DNA of 64,000 bases from Chitinivorax sp. PXF-14 (GTDB lineage Bacteria; Pseudomonadota; Gammaproteobacteria; Burkholderiales; SCOH01), in assembly GCF_040812015.1 (NCBI RefSeq), contig NZ_JBFNXJ010000002.1:248001-312000 (forward strand), read 5' to 3'. Below are positions 1 through 9,900 of this stretch, piece after piece; the first letter of the stretch is position 1, and the number at the start of each line of letters is the position of its first letter. The notes below the pieces were generated by a model. It was not told the DNA's origin and searched no databases. It saw only the letters and a program-made list of their open reading frames with translations. The position numbers and the translations under genes are program-made.

Positions 1-1531
1 GGTTGTACAGCGCCGAGCGCAGCAGCTTGCCATCGGCGTGGACGTACACCTCGGGTGCGATCACGACTTCCACCTTGCGTTCCGGCTCGTTGGCCTGCAG
101 CTCTTCCACCACCGATTGCGCCAACAGGCTCAGGCTCAGCATTTCCAGGTGCATTTCGCTGCGCGCCAGGCGAGCGAGGTTGAGCAGCGTGTCGATCAAC
201 TCGCCCATGCGCTGGGTGGCACGCCGCATGCGTTGAATGTAGTCGCGCCCCTGCTCATCGAGCTTTTCGCCAAAATCTTCGAGCAACGCCTGGCCAAAGC
301 CATCGACTGTCCGCAACGGCGCGCGCAGGTCGTGCGACACCGAGTAGCTGAAGGCCTGCAGCTCGTTGTTGGCCGATGCCAGCGCTGCCGTGCGTGCCTC
401 GACCAGCTCTTCGAGGTGGTCACGGTAATGGATCAGCTGCTCCTCGACCTTCTTGCGAGCGCTGACGTCGATCAGATACCCCTGCAGGTATTTTTCGCCA
501 CCCTTGCCGGCATACACCGATGCCACCAGCGACACCCAGACGCTGTGCCCATCGGCCGCCAGCAGCCGGCACTCGAACTCGCGCTCGGCCTGATCGGGAT
601 TGGCCTCACCGAAAATCTGGTAGGCCAGGTGCCGGTCGTCGGGATGCAGGTAGCTGGTGAGAAACCCCTCCTGGTACCACATCGACAACGGGTAACCGAG
701 CAGCGCCTCGGCCTGCGGGCCGACATAGCTGAAGCGCCAGGTGCCGGCCTGCGCCTCCCACGGGATGACCTTGGTCGACTCGACCAGACGCCGGTAACGT
801 TCCTCGCTGATGCGCAGCTGGTTCTCGACCTGCTTGCGCACGGCGATATCGGCTTCGAGCGCCTGGTTCTTGGCTTCCAGCTCGGAAAACAGGGTCTGCA
901 GCGACTGGCGCGTGGTTTCGAGGCTACGCCCCAGCGCGCCGAATTCATCGCGGCGCAGCCATTCGAACGGCGTATCGAGCTCGCGCTGTGCAAGCTTTTG
1001 CGAATCGGTCATCAAGCGCCGCAGCGGATGCAGGACTCGGGCCTGCATCAACACCAGGATCAGCGCCAGACTCACCAGCAGCTGGCCGCCGACGGTCAGC
1101 AGGAACTTGTTGCGGTCGTCCCGCAATGCGGCCTCCCACTGACCGCTATCCATCTCCACCGTGACCACGCCGATTTCGCTGCCCTGGTAGACGACGGTCT
1201 TGCGCAGCGTGTACACCTGCCCGCGGCGGCGCTCGGGGCGCTCGGCCTGCAGGAAGGTGCCCAGCGCCGGGTCGGTCACCAGTACACGCACGACGCGATC
1301 GTCATCCATGATCGAATTGAGCAGCGGCATGCCGGCATCGGCACTGAGGTTCCATAGTGGCTCCTGCATGCCGAGCACGAGGATCTCCGTCAGTCTGGCG
1401 TGATCCTTCTTGAGCTGGGCGCTCAGGGCGCTGGCGCGCCCTTCCAGCGTGATATAGCTGATGATGGTTGCCGGAATCAGCAACCCCACAATCACGGCCA
1501 ATACAATCGCACGCCGTACGGTCAAACTCAT
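1..1531 (-). CDS. Sensor histidine kinase, PAS-containing (3' end beyond window)
   Basis: Partial gene: the first about 510 codons are visible and the reading frame runs open off the left edge. The ATG at 1531 begins MSLTVRRAIVLAVIVG, a first membrane anchor (residues 8-28). A periplasmic sensor region follows, then a second membrane segment (about 145-165), a HAMP linker, and a PAS domain (about 245-365) ending in the typical GYLIDVSARKKVEEQL. A dimerisation/phosphoacceptor domain carries the H-box SYSVSHDLRAPLRTVDG, with His400 as the expected phosphorylation site. The ATP-binding domain begins near residue 480 but is cut. It is an inner-membrane two-component kinase of the type with an alkaline-phosphatase-synthesis-like core. 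Its ligand and response regulator cannot be read here. No regulator gene lies on its 5' side; the next gene is phaB, divergent. Confidence 0.9.
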   Translation of the reverse strand, partial: MSLTVRRAIVLAVIVGLLIPATIISYITLEGRASALSAQLKKDHARLTEILVLGMQEPLWNLSADAGMPLLNSIMDDDRVVRVLVTDPALGTFLQAERPERRRGQVYTLRKTVVYQGSEIGVVTVEMDSGQWEAALRDDRNKFLLTVGGQLLVSLALILVLMQARVLHPLRRLMTDSQKLAQRELDTPFEWLRRDEFGALGRSLETTRQSLQTLFSELEAKNQALEADIAVRKQVENQLRISEERYRRLVESTKVIPWEAQAGTWRFSYVGPQAEALLGYPLSMWYQEGFLTSYLHPDDRHLAYQIFGEANPDQAEREFECRLLAADGHSVWVSLVASVYAGKGGEKYLQGYLIDVSARKKVEEQLIHYRDHLEELVEARTAALASANNELQAFSYSVSHDLRAPLRTVDGFGQALLEDFGEKLDEQGRDYIQRMRRATQRMGELIDTLLNLARLARSEMHLEMLSLSLLAQSVVEELQANEPERKVEVVIAPEVYVHADGKLLRSALYN

Positions 1532-1930
1532 TCTTGTCCCCTCTCCCCTGGGAGCGGTGTGTGCAGGAGCGGCCACCCGATAGCAGCCATGCTCAGGCAT
1601 GAAACGGGATTTACCCTCTATTCAAGCGCTACTGACGCAATTATGCAAATTACCCTGGCCGACGGCCTCATCCGCCCATGCCAACGGAAAGCCGAGTCAT
1701 GCCACAGAAATCGTTTCGTCATATTACTCATTCAAACTGCGGCCGCTTGAGCGGGATGAATTGTCTATCCTTAAATAAGAAGTCACAAGCCCATGCTAGG
1801 GAATTTACTCTATAGGGTTAGACCGAATACCTCGTCATAGAGAGGTCCCAGCATAATCGGCAAAAATCGATCACCAGATGCACAGGGTGACGCAATCAAT
1901 TGCATGTTTTGATTACTCCAGGAGACAAAA
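1532..1930. other. Divergent intergenic region, sensor kinase / phaB
   Basis: About 400 bases without a convincing gene. The half nearer phaB (about 1700-1900) is clearly more AT-rich than its surroundings, as expected for a promoter region, but I could not fix a sigma-70 pair with good spacing. CTCTAT at about 1809 and ATAGAG at about 1838 form a loose inverted repeat. A frame at 1400-1750 is open but overlaps the start of the kinase and has no recognisable protein character. Confidence 0.5.
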
Positions 1931-2668
1931 ATGGCTCAGAAAGTCGCACTCGTTACCGGTGGCATGGGTGGCATCGGAACCGCAATCTGCAAGGGGTTGG
2001 CGCAGGCCGGCTTCAAGGTTGCCACCACGTATTCCACGCCCGGCAAACATGAGGGCTGGCTGGAAAAAATGCGTGCAGAGGGTTTCGACATCTTTGCGGT
2101 ACAGTGCGATGTCACCAGTTTCGATTCTTGCGTCGAGGCAGCTGGCAAGATCAAGCAGGCGCTCGGTGCCGTCAGCGTGCTGGTGAACAACGCCGGCATC
2201 ACCAAGGATGGCCGCTTCCAGAAAATGGACAAGACCGCCTGGGATGCCGTGATGTCGACCAACCTCGACTCGGTGTTCAACGTCACGCGCCAAGTCATCG
2301 ACGACATGTGCGAACTCGGCTTCGGCCGCGTCATCAACATCTCGTCGATCAATGGCCAGAAGGGGCAGTTCGGCCAGACCAACTATTCCGCAGCCAAGGC
2401 CGGCATGCATGGTTTCACCATGGCCCTGGCCCAGGAAGTGGCGAAGAAGGGCGTGACCGTCAACACCATCAGCCCGGGCTACATCGCCACCGAAATGGTG
2501 ATGGCGGTGAAGGAAGAAGTGCGTAACCAGATCATCGCCGGCATCCCGGTCGGCCGGCTCGGCCATCCGGAGGAAATCGCGGCGCTGGTGGCCTTCATCG
2601 CCTCCGACGCGGCTGGCTTCATGACGGGCGCCAACGTGGCCATGAATGGCGGCCAGCACACCTGCTGA
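1931..2668 (+). CDS. phaB: Acetoacetyl-CoA reductase PhaB
   Basis: A 245-residue short-chain dehydrogenase that reduces acetoacetyl-CoA to (R)-3-hydroxybutyryl-CoA with NADPH, the second step of polyhydroxybutyrate synthesis in the cytoplasm. The nucleotide-binding motif TGGMGGIG is at residues 9-16. The catalytic triad is Ser139, Tyr152 and Lys156 (NYSAAKAG). The family signature near residue 188 (SPGYIATEMV) and the ending GANVAMNGGQH are both PhaB-like. GGAGAC sits five bases before the ATG, fixing the start. The gene stands alone: no phaA or phaC is adjacent, and a strong hairpin terminator follows directly. Assignment to PhaB rather than FabG rests on the overall sequence pattern. Confidence 0.93.
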   Translation: MAQKVALVTGGMGGIGTAICKGLAQAGFKVATTYSTPGKHEGWLEKMRAEGFDIFAVQCDVTSFDSCVEAAGKIKQALGAVSVLVNNAGITKDGRFQKMDKTAWDAVMSTNLDSVFNVTRQVIDDMCELGFGRVINISSINGQKGQFGQTNYSAAKAGMHGFTMALAQEVAKKGVTVNTISPGYIATEMVMAVKEEVRNQIIAGIPVGRLGHPEEIAALVAFIASDAAGFMTGANVAMNGGQHTC

Positions 2669-2683
2669 GCGGCACGCGGGTAC

Positions 2684-2717
2684 AAAAAAACGCCCTCGAT
2701 ATCGAGGGCGTTTTTTC
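2684..2717. terminator. Bidirectional rho-independent terminator
   Basis: A near-perfect inverted repeat CGCCCTCGAT/ATCGAGGGCG flanked by seven A on the left and six T on the right. It lies between the convergent phaB and SCP2-domain genes, so it can end transcripts from both sides. Confidence 0.92.
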
Positions 2718-2728
2718 GGGCTGCCGAA

Positions 2729-3061
2729 TCAAGCAAGCTTGGTGAACAGCTGCATGAAGGTCATCATTTCCGGCAGATTGGAAATCTTGATCTTGCCCAT
2801 CATGAAGGCCATCTCGGGGCGCAGCTTGCCGAGCTCGATGTCGAGATAGTCGGAAGCAGCGGCGGATACCTTGCACTTGGCTTCGCCATTCAGACCGGTT
2901 TCCACTTTACACGCACCATCAGCGACGGTGACGGTGTACTGGCCGCCGTTGTCCCCGGACAGGTCGAAATGGAACACGCTATTCTTGCCGGCGGCATCTG
3001 CAGCCTTCAGGCGTGCAGGCAGACCATTGAACAGTTCCTGGATGGTGGACGGCAGGGACAT
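2729..3061 (-). CDS. SCP2 sterol-binding domain protein
   Basis: A single-domain SCP2-like protein of 110 residues (MSLPSTIQELFNGLPARLKA...). The family has a hydrophobic pocket that binds lipids or acyl chains; small stand-alone bacterial members are poorly characterised. Glycine-rich strands around NGGQYTVTVADG, then CKVSAAASDYLDIELGKL and the ending MMGKIKISNLPEMMTFM match the SCP2 fold. The start at 3061 is chosen because AAGGAG lies about six bases upstream; an upstream in-frame codon at 3121 has no ribosome site. It is convergent with phaB, which hints at, but does not prove, a role in lipid or PHB metabolism. Confidence 0.82.
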   Translation of the reverse strand: MSLPSTIQELFNGLPARLKAADAAGKNSVFHFDLSGDNGGQYTVTVADGACKVETGLNGEAKCKVSAAASDYLDIELGKLRPEMAFMMGKIKISNLPEMMTFMQLFTKLA

Positions 3062-3173
3062 GTAAATCTCCTTCTTTTGAGACATGGGTGGAAGCCGGTT
3101 TCGGCAAAAAACTTCAAACAAGTGTTTGATTGAATCAAAGCATAGCCGACTTTTCGAATGTCAGACAAGTGGG

Positions 3174-4346
3174 TTACCCAATATTCTTGACTTCATCGAA
3201 TCCGACTGGCTCGTCGCCTTTGGCTTTGAACGGGCGCCGCTCCCGCAGCTCGTCGACATATTCGAGCATACCCGCCCGCTCGCGCAGCAGGAAGCTGGCC
3301 ACGGCATCGGCGAAATCGGGATGCTTGAGCCAATGCCAGGAGTGCGTTTCCACCGGATCGAGCCCCCGCGACAATTTGTGCTCACCCTGGGCGCCGCCCT
3401 CGAAGCGCATCATTCCCTGCTCAATACAGTAGGCAATCGGGCGGTAATAGCACAGCTCGAAGTGCAGGGCCGGCACGAATTCGACCGCTCCCCAATAGCG
3501 TCCGTACAGGGCGCCGCCGCCGGCCAGGCAGAATGACGCAGCAACCGCCCGCCCCGCGCGCCTGGCGAGAAACAGCACGCAGGCCTCGGGCATGCTGCGG
3601 CCAAGCGCCTGAAAGAAGGCCAGGTCCAGATAGGGGCTGGCGCCATGGGCGCGATAGGTCTCGACATAACAGCGGTGGAAGAACCGCCAGTCGGCCTCGC
3701 CGATGTCGCCACCGGCCAGCGCGACGATCTCGACCTCGCGGCTGGCGCGGGCGCGATCCTGGCGGATCTTCTTGCGTTTGTCGTGCGGCATGCGCGACAG
3801 GAAATCGTCGAAGTCCGCATAGCCCTGGTTGTGCCAGTGGAACTGTACGCCGTCGCGGCGCATGCCGCCCTCGTCCGCCAGCGTGGCGATGTCCTGGCCT
3901 GCCGGGAACAACACATGCAGCGACGACACCGCGGGCTCGGCCTGCATCAGCGCCCGTGCGGCGTGCAGCAAATGCGCGCGGTCATCCGCCTCGTGCGCCA
4001 GCAGGCGCGGCCCCGGCACAGGCGTAAACGGCACGGCACACAACAGCTTCGGGTAGTAGTGCAGGCCATGGCGGCGATGGGCATCGGCCCAGGCCCAGTC
4101 GAACACGTATTCGCCATAGCTGTGGGCCTTGAGGTAGAGCGGCATGGCGCCGACCAGGCGATCATCGCGCCACAGCGTGGGGTAGCAAGGCGTCCACCCG
4201 GTATCGGGTGTCGCGGCACCAGTTTCGTGCAGCGCATGCAGAAAGCTGTGCCTAAGGCTGGGCTGTTCACCCGCGAGGGCATCCCATTGCGCCGGGACGA
4301 TGCCTTCCAGCGAGTCGATGATCCGTAGCTCTGTCGCGGCTTGCAT
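3174..4346 (-). CDS. GNAT-like protein of the DUF482/COG3146 family
   Basis: A 390-residue protein matching the family once called peptidoglycan-recognition/biosynthesis-like (DUF482), thought to be FemAB/GNAT-fold acyltransferases. Visible family features include the tract HGLHYYPKLLCAVPFTPVPG near residues 93-112 and HWHNQGYADFDDFLSRMPHD near residue 175, followed by the basic KRKKIRQDRARA. Late motifs are ALYGRYWGAVEFVPALHFE and FEGGAQGEHKLSRGL, the best-conserved signature of the family. No signal peptide, so cytoplasmic. The physiological substrate is unknown. Single gene, divergent from nadE. Confidence 0.85.
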   Translation of the reverse strand: MQAATELRIIDSLEGIVPAQWDALAGEQPSLRHSFLHALHETGAATPDTGWTPCYPTLWRDDRLVGAMPLYLKAHSYGEYVFDWAWADAHRRHGLHYYPKLLCAVPFTPVPGPRLLAHEADDRAHLLHAARALMQAEPAVSSLHVLFPAGQDIATLADEGGMRRDGVQFHWHNQGYADFDDFLSRMPHDKRKKIRQDRARASREVEIVALAGGDIGEADWRFFHRCYVETYRAHGASPYLDLAFFQALGRSMPEACVLFLARRAGRAVAASFCLAGGGALYGRYWGAVEFVPALHFELCYYRPIAYCIEQGMMRFEGGAQGEHKLSRGLDPVETHSWHWLKHPDFADAVASFLLRERAGMLEYVDELRERRPFKAKGDEPVGFDEVKNIG

Positions 4347-4549
4347 GGTTATCCAGAAAGATTTGCGCGTACCGGTGATGGCCGGGCATTAAAGTTGCAG
4401 TAGAGGGATGGGCAACACGGGCGGGCACAGTGTCAAAACCCCGTGCGCGCACCGCGCCAGACGATATAATCGTAACAAAGCTGATTCCGGCCTGTCGTGA
4501 ATGCAGCCAGTCGCCCGTGACTGACCATAAAACATAACAGAAACCGATA

Positions 4550-6154
4550 ATGAAACTCGCCATCGCCCAATTCAATCCCACCGTCGGTGATCTGGCCGGC
4601 AATGCGGCCAAGATTGCCCATTATGTCCACGAGGCGCGCGAACAAGGCGCCGACTTGCTGGTTACCCCCGAGTTCGGGCTGTGCGGCTACCCGCCCGAGG
4701 ATTTACTGCTGCGCCCGGCCTTCTACACCGACTGCGCCTCGCAGCTCGCCAAGCTGGCATTGCAGACCCAGGGCATCGCCCTGCTGGTGAGCTATCCGCT
4801 GCAGGAAAAAGGCAAGCGCTACAACGCCGCGTCGATCATCCGCAACGGCAAGATCATCGCCACCTACCGCAAGATCTCGCTGCCCAACAACGAGGTGTTC
4901 GACGAGAAACGCTATTTCGAGGCCGGTGGCGCGCCATGCGTGGTCGAGATCGCCGGTGTACGTGTCGGTATCAACATCTGCGAGGACATCTGGCAACCCC
5001 AGGCCGCCGCGCTGGCCAAATCGGCGGGTGCCGAGGTCATCGTCGTGCCCAATGCCTCGCCCTTCCACGTCGACAAGCAGAAGGTGCGCTACGAGGTCGT
5101 CAAGTCGCGCATCGAGCAGACCGGTCTGCCCATCGCCTATGCCAACCTCACCGGCGGCCAGGATGAGCTGGTCTTCGACGGCGACTCGTTCCTGATGAAC
5201 CGCAAGGGCGAGCTCGTTGCCCAGCTGCCGATGTTCGACGACGCGCTCGGCGTGTTCGAGCTGCGCGACGGCGACTGGGTGCCGGGTGAAGTGGCGCCGG
5301 CACCGTCGATCGAGGCCCAGGTATACAAGGCGCTGACCATCGGCGTGCGCGACTACATCCTCAAGAACGGCTTCCCTGGCGCGCTGCTCGGCCTGTCCGG
5401 CGGCATCGACTCGGCGCTGACGCTGGCCATTGCCGTCGATGCGCTGGGGCCCGACAAGGTTCATGCCGTCATGATGCCGTCGCAATACACGGCCGACATC
5501 AGCGTCAACGACTCGCGCGAGATGGTGGACATCCTCAAGGTGAAATACAGCGAGATCGCCATCCGCCCGGTGTACGACGGTTTCATGGACGCGCTGGCCG
5601 GCGAGTTCGCCGGGCTGCCGGTCGATACCACCGAAGAGAACCTGCAGGCGCGCGTGCGCGGCACGCTGCTGATGGCGCTGTCAAACAAGACGGGCAAACT
5701 GGTGCTGACCACCGGCAACAAGTCGGAGATGGCGGTCGGCTACGCGACGCTGTACGGCGACATGGCCGGCGGCTTCGCCGTGCTCAAGGACGTGGCCAAG
5801 ACCCTGGTCTACCGCCTGGCCCATTATCGCAACAGTGTCGGCTGCGTGATCCCCGAGCGCATCATCACCCGAGCGCCGTCGGCCGAGCTGCGCGACAACC
5901 AGACCGACCAGGACAGCCTGCCGCCTTATGATGTGCTCGATGCGATCATGAAGGCCTATGTCGAGAACAACCGCAGCCCGCAGGAAATCATTGCCGAGGG
6001 CCACCCGGAAGCCGACGTCAAGCGTGTGATCCGCCTGATCAAGCTGAACGAATACAAGCGCCGCCAGGCCCCGGTGGGGGTGCGCATCACCGCGCGCGGC
6101 TACGGCAAGGACTGGCGTTACCCGATCACCAACCGCTACAGCTCCGGCCTGTGA
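4550..6154 (+). CDS. nadE: Glutamine-dependent NAD+ synthetase
   Basis: A 534-residue two-domain enzyme that amidates nicotinic acid adenine dinucleotide to NAD+ using glutamine and ATP. Residues 1-250 are a nitrilase-type glutaminase domain with the Glu/Lys/Cys triad Glu41 (TPEFGLCGYPPED), Lys108 (YRKISLPNNEVF) and Cys144 (GINICEDIWQP). The synthetase domain follows, with the PP-loop SGGIDS at 283-288 and the later motif TTGNKSEMAVGYATLYGDMAGG. The length and domain order are normal for the glutamine-using class. The ribosome site is weak. It is one base from the next small gene and in the same orientation as glnB, so the three probably form an operon. Confidence 0.96.
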   Translation: MKLAIAQFNPTVGDLAGNAAKIAHYVHEAREQGADLLVTPEFGLCGYPPEDLLLRPAFYTDCASQLAKLALQTQGIALLVSYPLQEKGKRYNAASIIRNGKIIATYRKISLPNNEVFDEKRYFEAGGAPCVVEIAGVRVGINICEDIWQPQAAALAKSAGAEVIVVPNASPFHVDKQKVRYEVVKSRIEQTGLPIAYANLTGGQDELVFDGDSFLMNRKGELVAQLPMFDDALGVFELRDGDWVPGEVAPAPSIEAQVYKALTIGVRDYILKNGFPGALLGLSGGIDSALTLAIAVDALGPDKVHAVMMPSQYTADISVNDSREMVDILKVKYSEIAIRPVYDGFMDALAGEFAGLPVDTTEENLQARVRGTLLMALSNKTGKLVLTTGNKSEMAVGYATLYGDMAGGFAVLKDVAKTLVYRLAHYRNSVGCVIPERIITRAPSAELRDNQTDQDSLPPYDVLDAIMKAYVENNRSPQEIIAEGHPEADVKRVIRLIKLNEYKRRQAPVGVRITARGYGKDWRYPITNRYSSGL

Positions 6155-6155
6155 C

Positions 6156-6374
6156 ATGGACGAGCAGCCGCCTATCGTCAAGCAGGTGGAGGCCCCCGAG
6201 CCACCGCCGATACCCGATAGCTGGCGCTACTACGGTACCTGGTGCGGTTACTGCGAATATTGCAGCGAGTACTTCACGTTGACGCTGACACCACGGGATG
6301 CACATGCGCGCTGCCCCTACTGTTTCACACTGAACGACCGCAACAGATTCTGGCCTCAGCATCTAGGCATCTGA
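6156..6374 (+). CDS. Small CxxC (zinc-ribbon-like) protein
   Basis: A 72-residue acidic, proline-rich protein whose second half holds Cys residues in the pattern CGYCEYC followed by CPYCF about 24 residues later, a spacing consistent with a small zinc ribbon. The ATG lies one base after the nadE stop, so translation is likely coupled to nadE, and glnB starts 27 bases downstream. I do not recognise a named family. Position between nadE and glnB suggests a function tied to that pair, but this is inference only. Confidence 0.7.
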   Translation: MDEQPPIVKQVEAPEPPPIPDSWRYYGTWCGYCEYCSEYFTLTLTPRDAHARCPYCFTLNDRNRFWPQHLGI

Positions 6375-6386
6375 GGCCTCACTTAA

Positions 6387-6740
<354 letters not shown>

Positions 6741-6748
6741 CCAGTACA

Positions 6749-6777
6749 GCCAGGTCGCAGCGCGACTGTAGCCTGGC
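6749..6777 (+). terminator. Possible terminator after glnB
   Basis: Nested inverted repeat GCCAGG...CCTGGC enclosing GTCGC-AGC-GCGAC, nine bases after the glnB stop. It is followed only by CTCTTCCT, so the T-tract is weak. It could be a terminator or a stabilising hairpin. Confidence 0.4.
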
Positions 6778-6992
6778 CTCTTCCTGCCCACGGCGGCTCT
6801 GGCACTCCACTGAGGTGCCCCACCGGCGACGACATGCCAAGGGCCGCCGACGCCGCAGCCCCCCTTCCAGACTTGAATCCCACCAGCTGCACCTTGGCTT
6901 CCGCTCGCGGTCTACCTATAAAACCAATACAGGCAGACAAACCGTAAGTACCTGTAAACAATATATTTTCCAAACCAGGACAGATATCAGGC

Positions 6993-9900
6993 ATGCCGCA
7001 AACCACGGTACTCGCCCCCCCTTCCACCCCCCGTTGGACCGGCCCGCTACGCCGGCTTGCCTTGTTCGTATGGCTCGGCCTGATGCTGCTGACACTCGGC
7101 GTCGGCTACCTGGTTTATGAGCAGGATCAGGCGCTGTTCCGGCAGCATATCGACGCCCAGGCCAGCGAATTGCAGGCCGCGGTTCGAAAGCGCCTGGAAA
7201 TGTATCGGCTTGCACTGACCGGTGTGGCGGGTTTGTACCTCGCTTCCGACGAGGTCACACGCGAGGACTTCTCGATCTACGTGCGCAACCTGCGGCTCGA
7301 TCGCAACTATCCGGGCGTCCGCGGCATCGGCTTTGCCCGGCGCATCGACGGGGCCGGCCTGGCTGGCTACCAGCAGCGTCTGGCCGAGGCGGTGCCGGGC
7401 AGCCGGGTGTTTCCTGCCGGGCACCGCGACAGCTATACGGCGGTCGAATACACCGAGCCAATGGATGACAGCAGCCGCCACATCATCGGCTTCGACATGT
7501 ATACCGAAGCCAAGCGGCAGGCCGCAATGAGGCTGGCCGCCGACAGTGGCGAGCCGGCCGCGACCGGCAAGGTCACGCTGCAGCAGGATGTCGCCACGCC
7601 GACGCCGAGCGGTTTCCTGCTGTATTACCCTATCTACCGTAATCACAGTACGACCGATACCCAGGCCCGACGCCGTGAGGCGCTGCTTGGCTGGGTCTAC
7701 ATGCAGATCCGCATGGACGAGATGCTGGCCGGCATTCTGGGTCAGGCGCCGCCCCTCGATCTGGCTGTCTACGATGGGCGGCAGGCCGTGGCCGGGCAGC
7801 TGATTACCGGCGCCACCGCCACGGACGACGTCATCCACCTCGAACGCGGCATCGACTTCGCGCAGCACCACTGGCTGCTCGTGCTGCAGCCCACCCATTC
7901 CCAGTTGGCGCTGGCCGAGTCCACGCGCTATCGCTGGGTGCTGGCGCTGGGCTCGCTCGTCAGCCTGCTGGCCGCGGCGTCGGTAGCCACCCTGGCCGCT
8001 GCACGCGGCCGCGAACAGCACATGGCCGCCGTGGCCACGCATGAAATCCGCCAGCGCGAGCAGCGCTTCAGCGGCCTGATGGAAAGCATGCCGAACGCCA
8101 TCTTCGCACTCGATAGTGACGGCCACGTCACCATGGTCAACGGTACGGCCGAACGCTGGTTCGGCCAGGCGCGCGAGATGCTGATCGGCCTGCCGTTCGC
8201 GGCCCTGCTCGTGCCCAGCACGCGTGACACCTTCCACGAGCGCTACCAGCCCTTCTTTTCCGGCAGCGTGCCGGCGCCGCCGGCGCCAACACTGGAGTGG
8301 ATGGCCTTGCGTGCCGATGGCAGCGAGTTTCCGATCGAGCCGACCTTTTCCGCCATCGATACCGGCGATGGCCGGCTGATACTGGCCAGCATGAGCGACA
8401 TCTCGTCGAGAAAGCGCTCGGAAGCGCGTTTCCGGCTGGTGGTCGAAGCCGCGCCGAATGCCGTGGTGGTGACCGACAGCCGCGGCGTGATCGAGCTGGT
8501 GAATTCACAGACCGAAGTCTGGTTTGGCTATTCGCGTCAGGAGCTGCTCGGCCAATCGGTAGAGATACTGATCCCGGAACGCTTCCGCAAGGCGCACCCG
8601 GCCTATCGCTCGGCCTTCGTCGGCACGCCGCAGGTGCGCCCGATGGGGGCTGGGCGCGACCTGTATGGCCGCCGCAAGAACGGCAGCGAATTTCCCATCG
8701 AGATCGGTCTCAATCCGATCCAGACCGACGATGGCTTGCTCATCATGAGCTCGATCATCGACATCTCGGAGCGCAAGGCCGCCGAGCGGCGCTTTCGTGA
8801 ACAATCGGAGCAGATCGCCCAGGCCAGCCGCTACAAGTCCGAATTTCTCGCCAACATGTCGCACGAGTTGCGCACGCCGCTGAACAGCATCCTGATTCTC
8901 GCCGAGCAGCTGGGCGACAACCGCCAGGGCAACCTGACCGCCAAGCAGGTGGAGCACGCGCACATCATTCATCGCTCAGGCAACGAGCTGCTGACGCTGA
9001 TCAACGATATCCTCGACCTGTCGAAAATCGAGGCGGGCCGCATGACGGTGCAGGTCGAACAGCTCATCCTCGCGGACTTTGCCGCTCATCTGCGGCAGAG
9101 CTTCGCGCCGCTCGCCGAGGCACGCAAGCTGTCGCTCTGCATCGAGATCGACACGAACGCGCCGCGCGCGGTGCTCACCGATGGCAATCGCCTGTTCCAG
9201 ATCGTCAAGAACCTGATCTCGAATGCCATCAAGTTCACCGAACAGGGCGGCGTGCACGTCCGTGTCGCCCGCCCGGCGCCCCCCTTGCCGGCGGGCCTGA
9301 GGCTGGAGGCCAAGGACACCCTGGCCATTCAGGTAGTAGACACCGGCCGCGGCATCCCGGCGGACAAGCAGGAGCAGATCTTTCTCGCCTTTCATCAGCT
9401 CGATGGCTCGACCAGCCGGCAGTATGGCGGCACCGGGCTGGGGCTGACCATCTCCAAGCAGCTGGCGCAGCTGCTGGGTGGCAGCATCACGGTGGACAGC
9501 AAGGAAGGCGTTGGCAGCACCTTCACCCTCTATCTGCCTGCGCGCAGCCAGGCATTGCCGGAGCGCGAAGCGCCGGCCATCCGCCCGGCTGCATTGGCGC
9601 AACACGCAAGCGGCGACCCGCTGGTGCTGATCGTCGAGGACGACGTCAATTTCGCCGAGATCGTCGCGGCCGGTGTGCGCAGCCGTGGCCTCACCCCGGT
9701 GCTGAGCCGGAGCGGCGGCGAGGCCGTGCAACTGGCGCGACAACTGCCGGTCAAAGCGATCATCCTCGACATCCTGCTGCCGGACGGCAACGGCTGGCAT
9801 TTCCTGACGCAGTTGCGCGAGCTGCCGTCGACCCACACGGTGCCGGTGCAGGTTGTCTCCTGCCTGGATCAACCCTCACCGGCGCGGCCCGACATCGTCG

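Noticed and set aside
38-1357. 439-codon plus-strand frame at the left edge
   Set aside because: The minus strand encodes a complete kinase with H-box, PAS and HAMP. The plus frame is its shadow.
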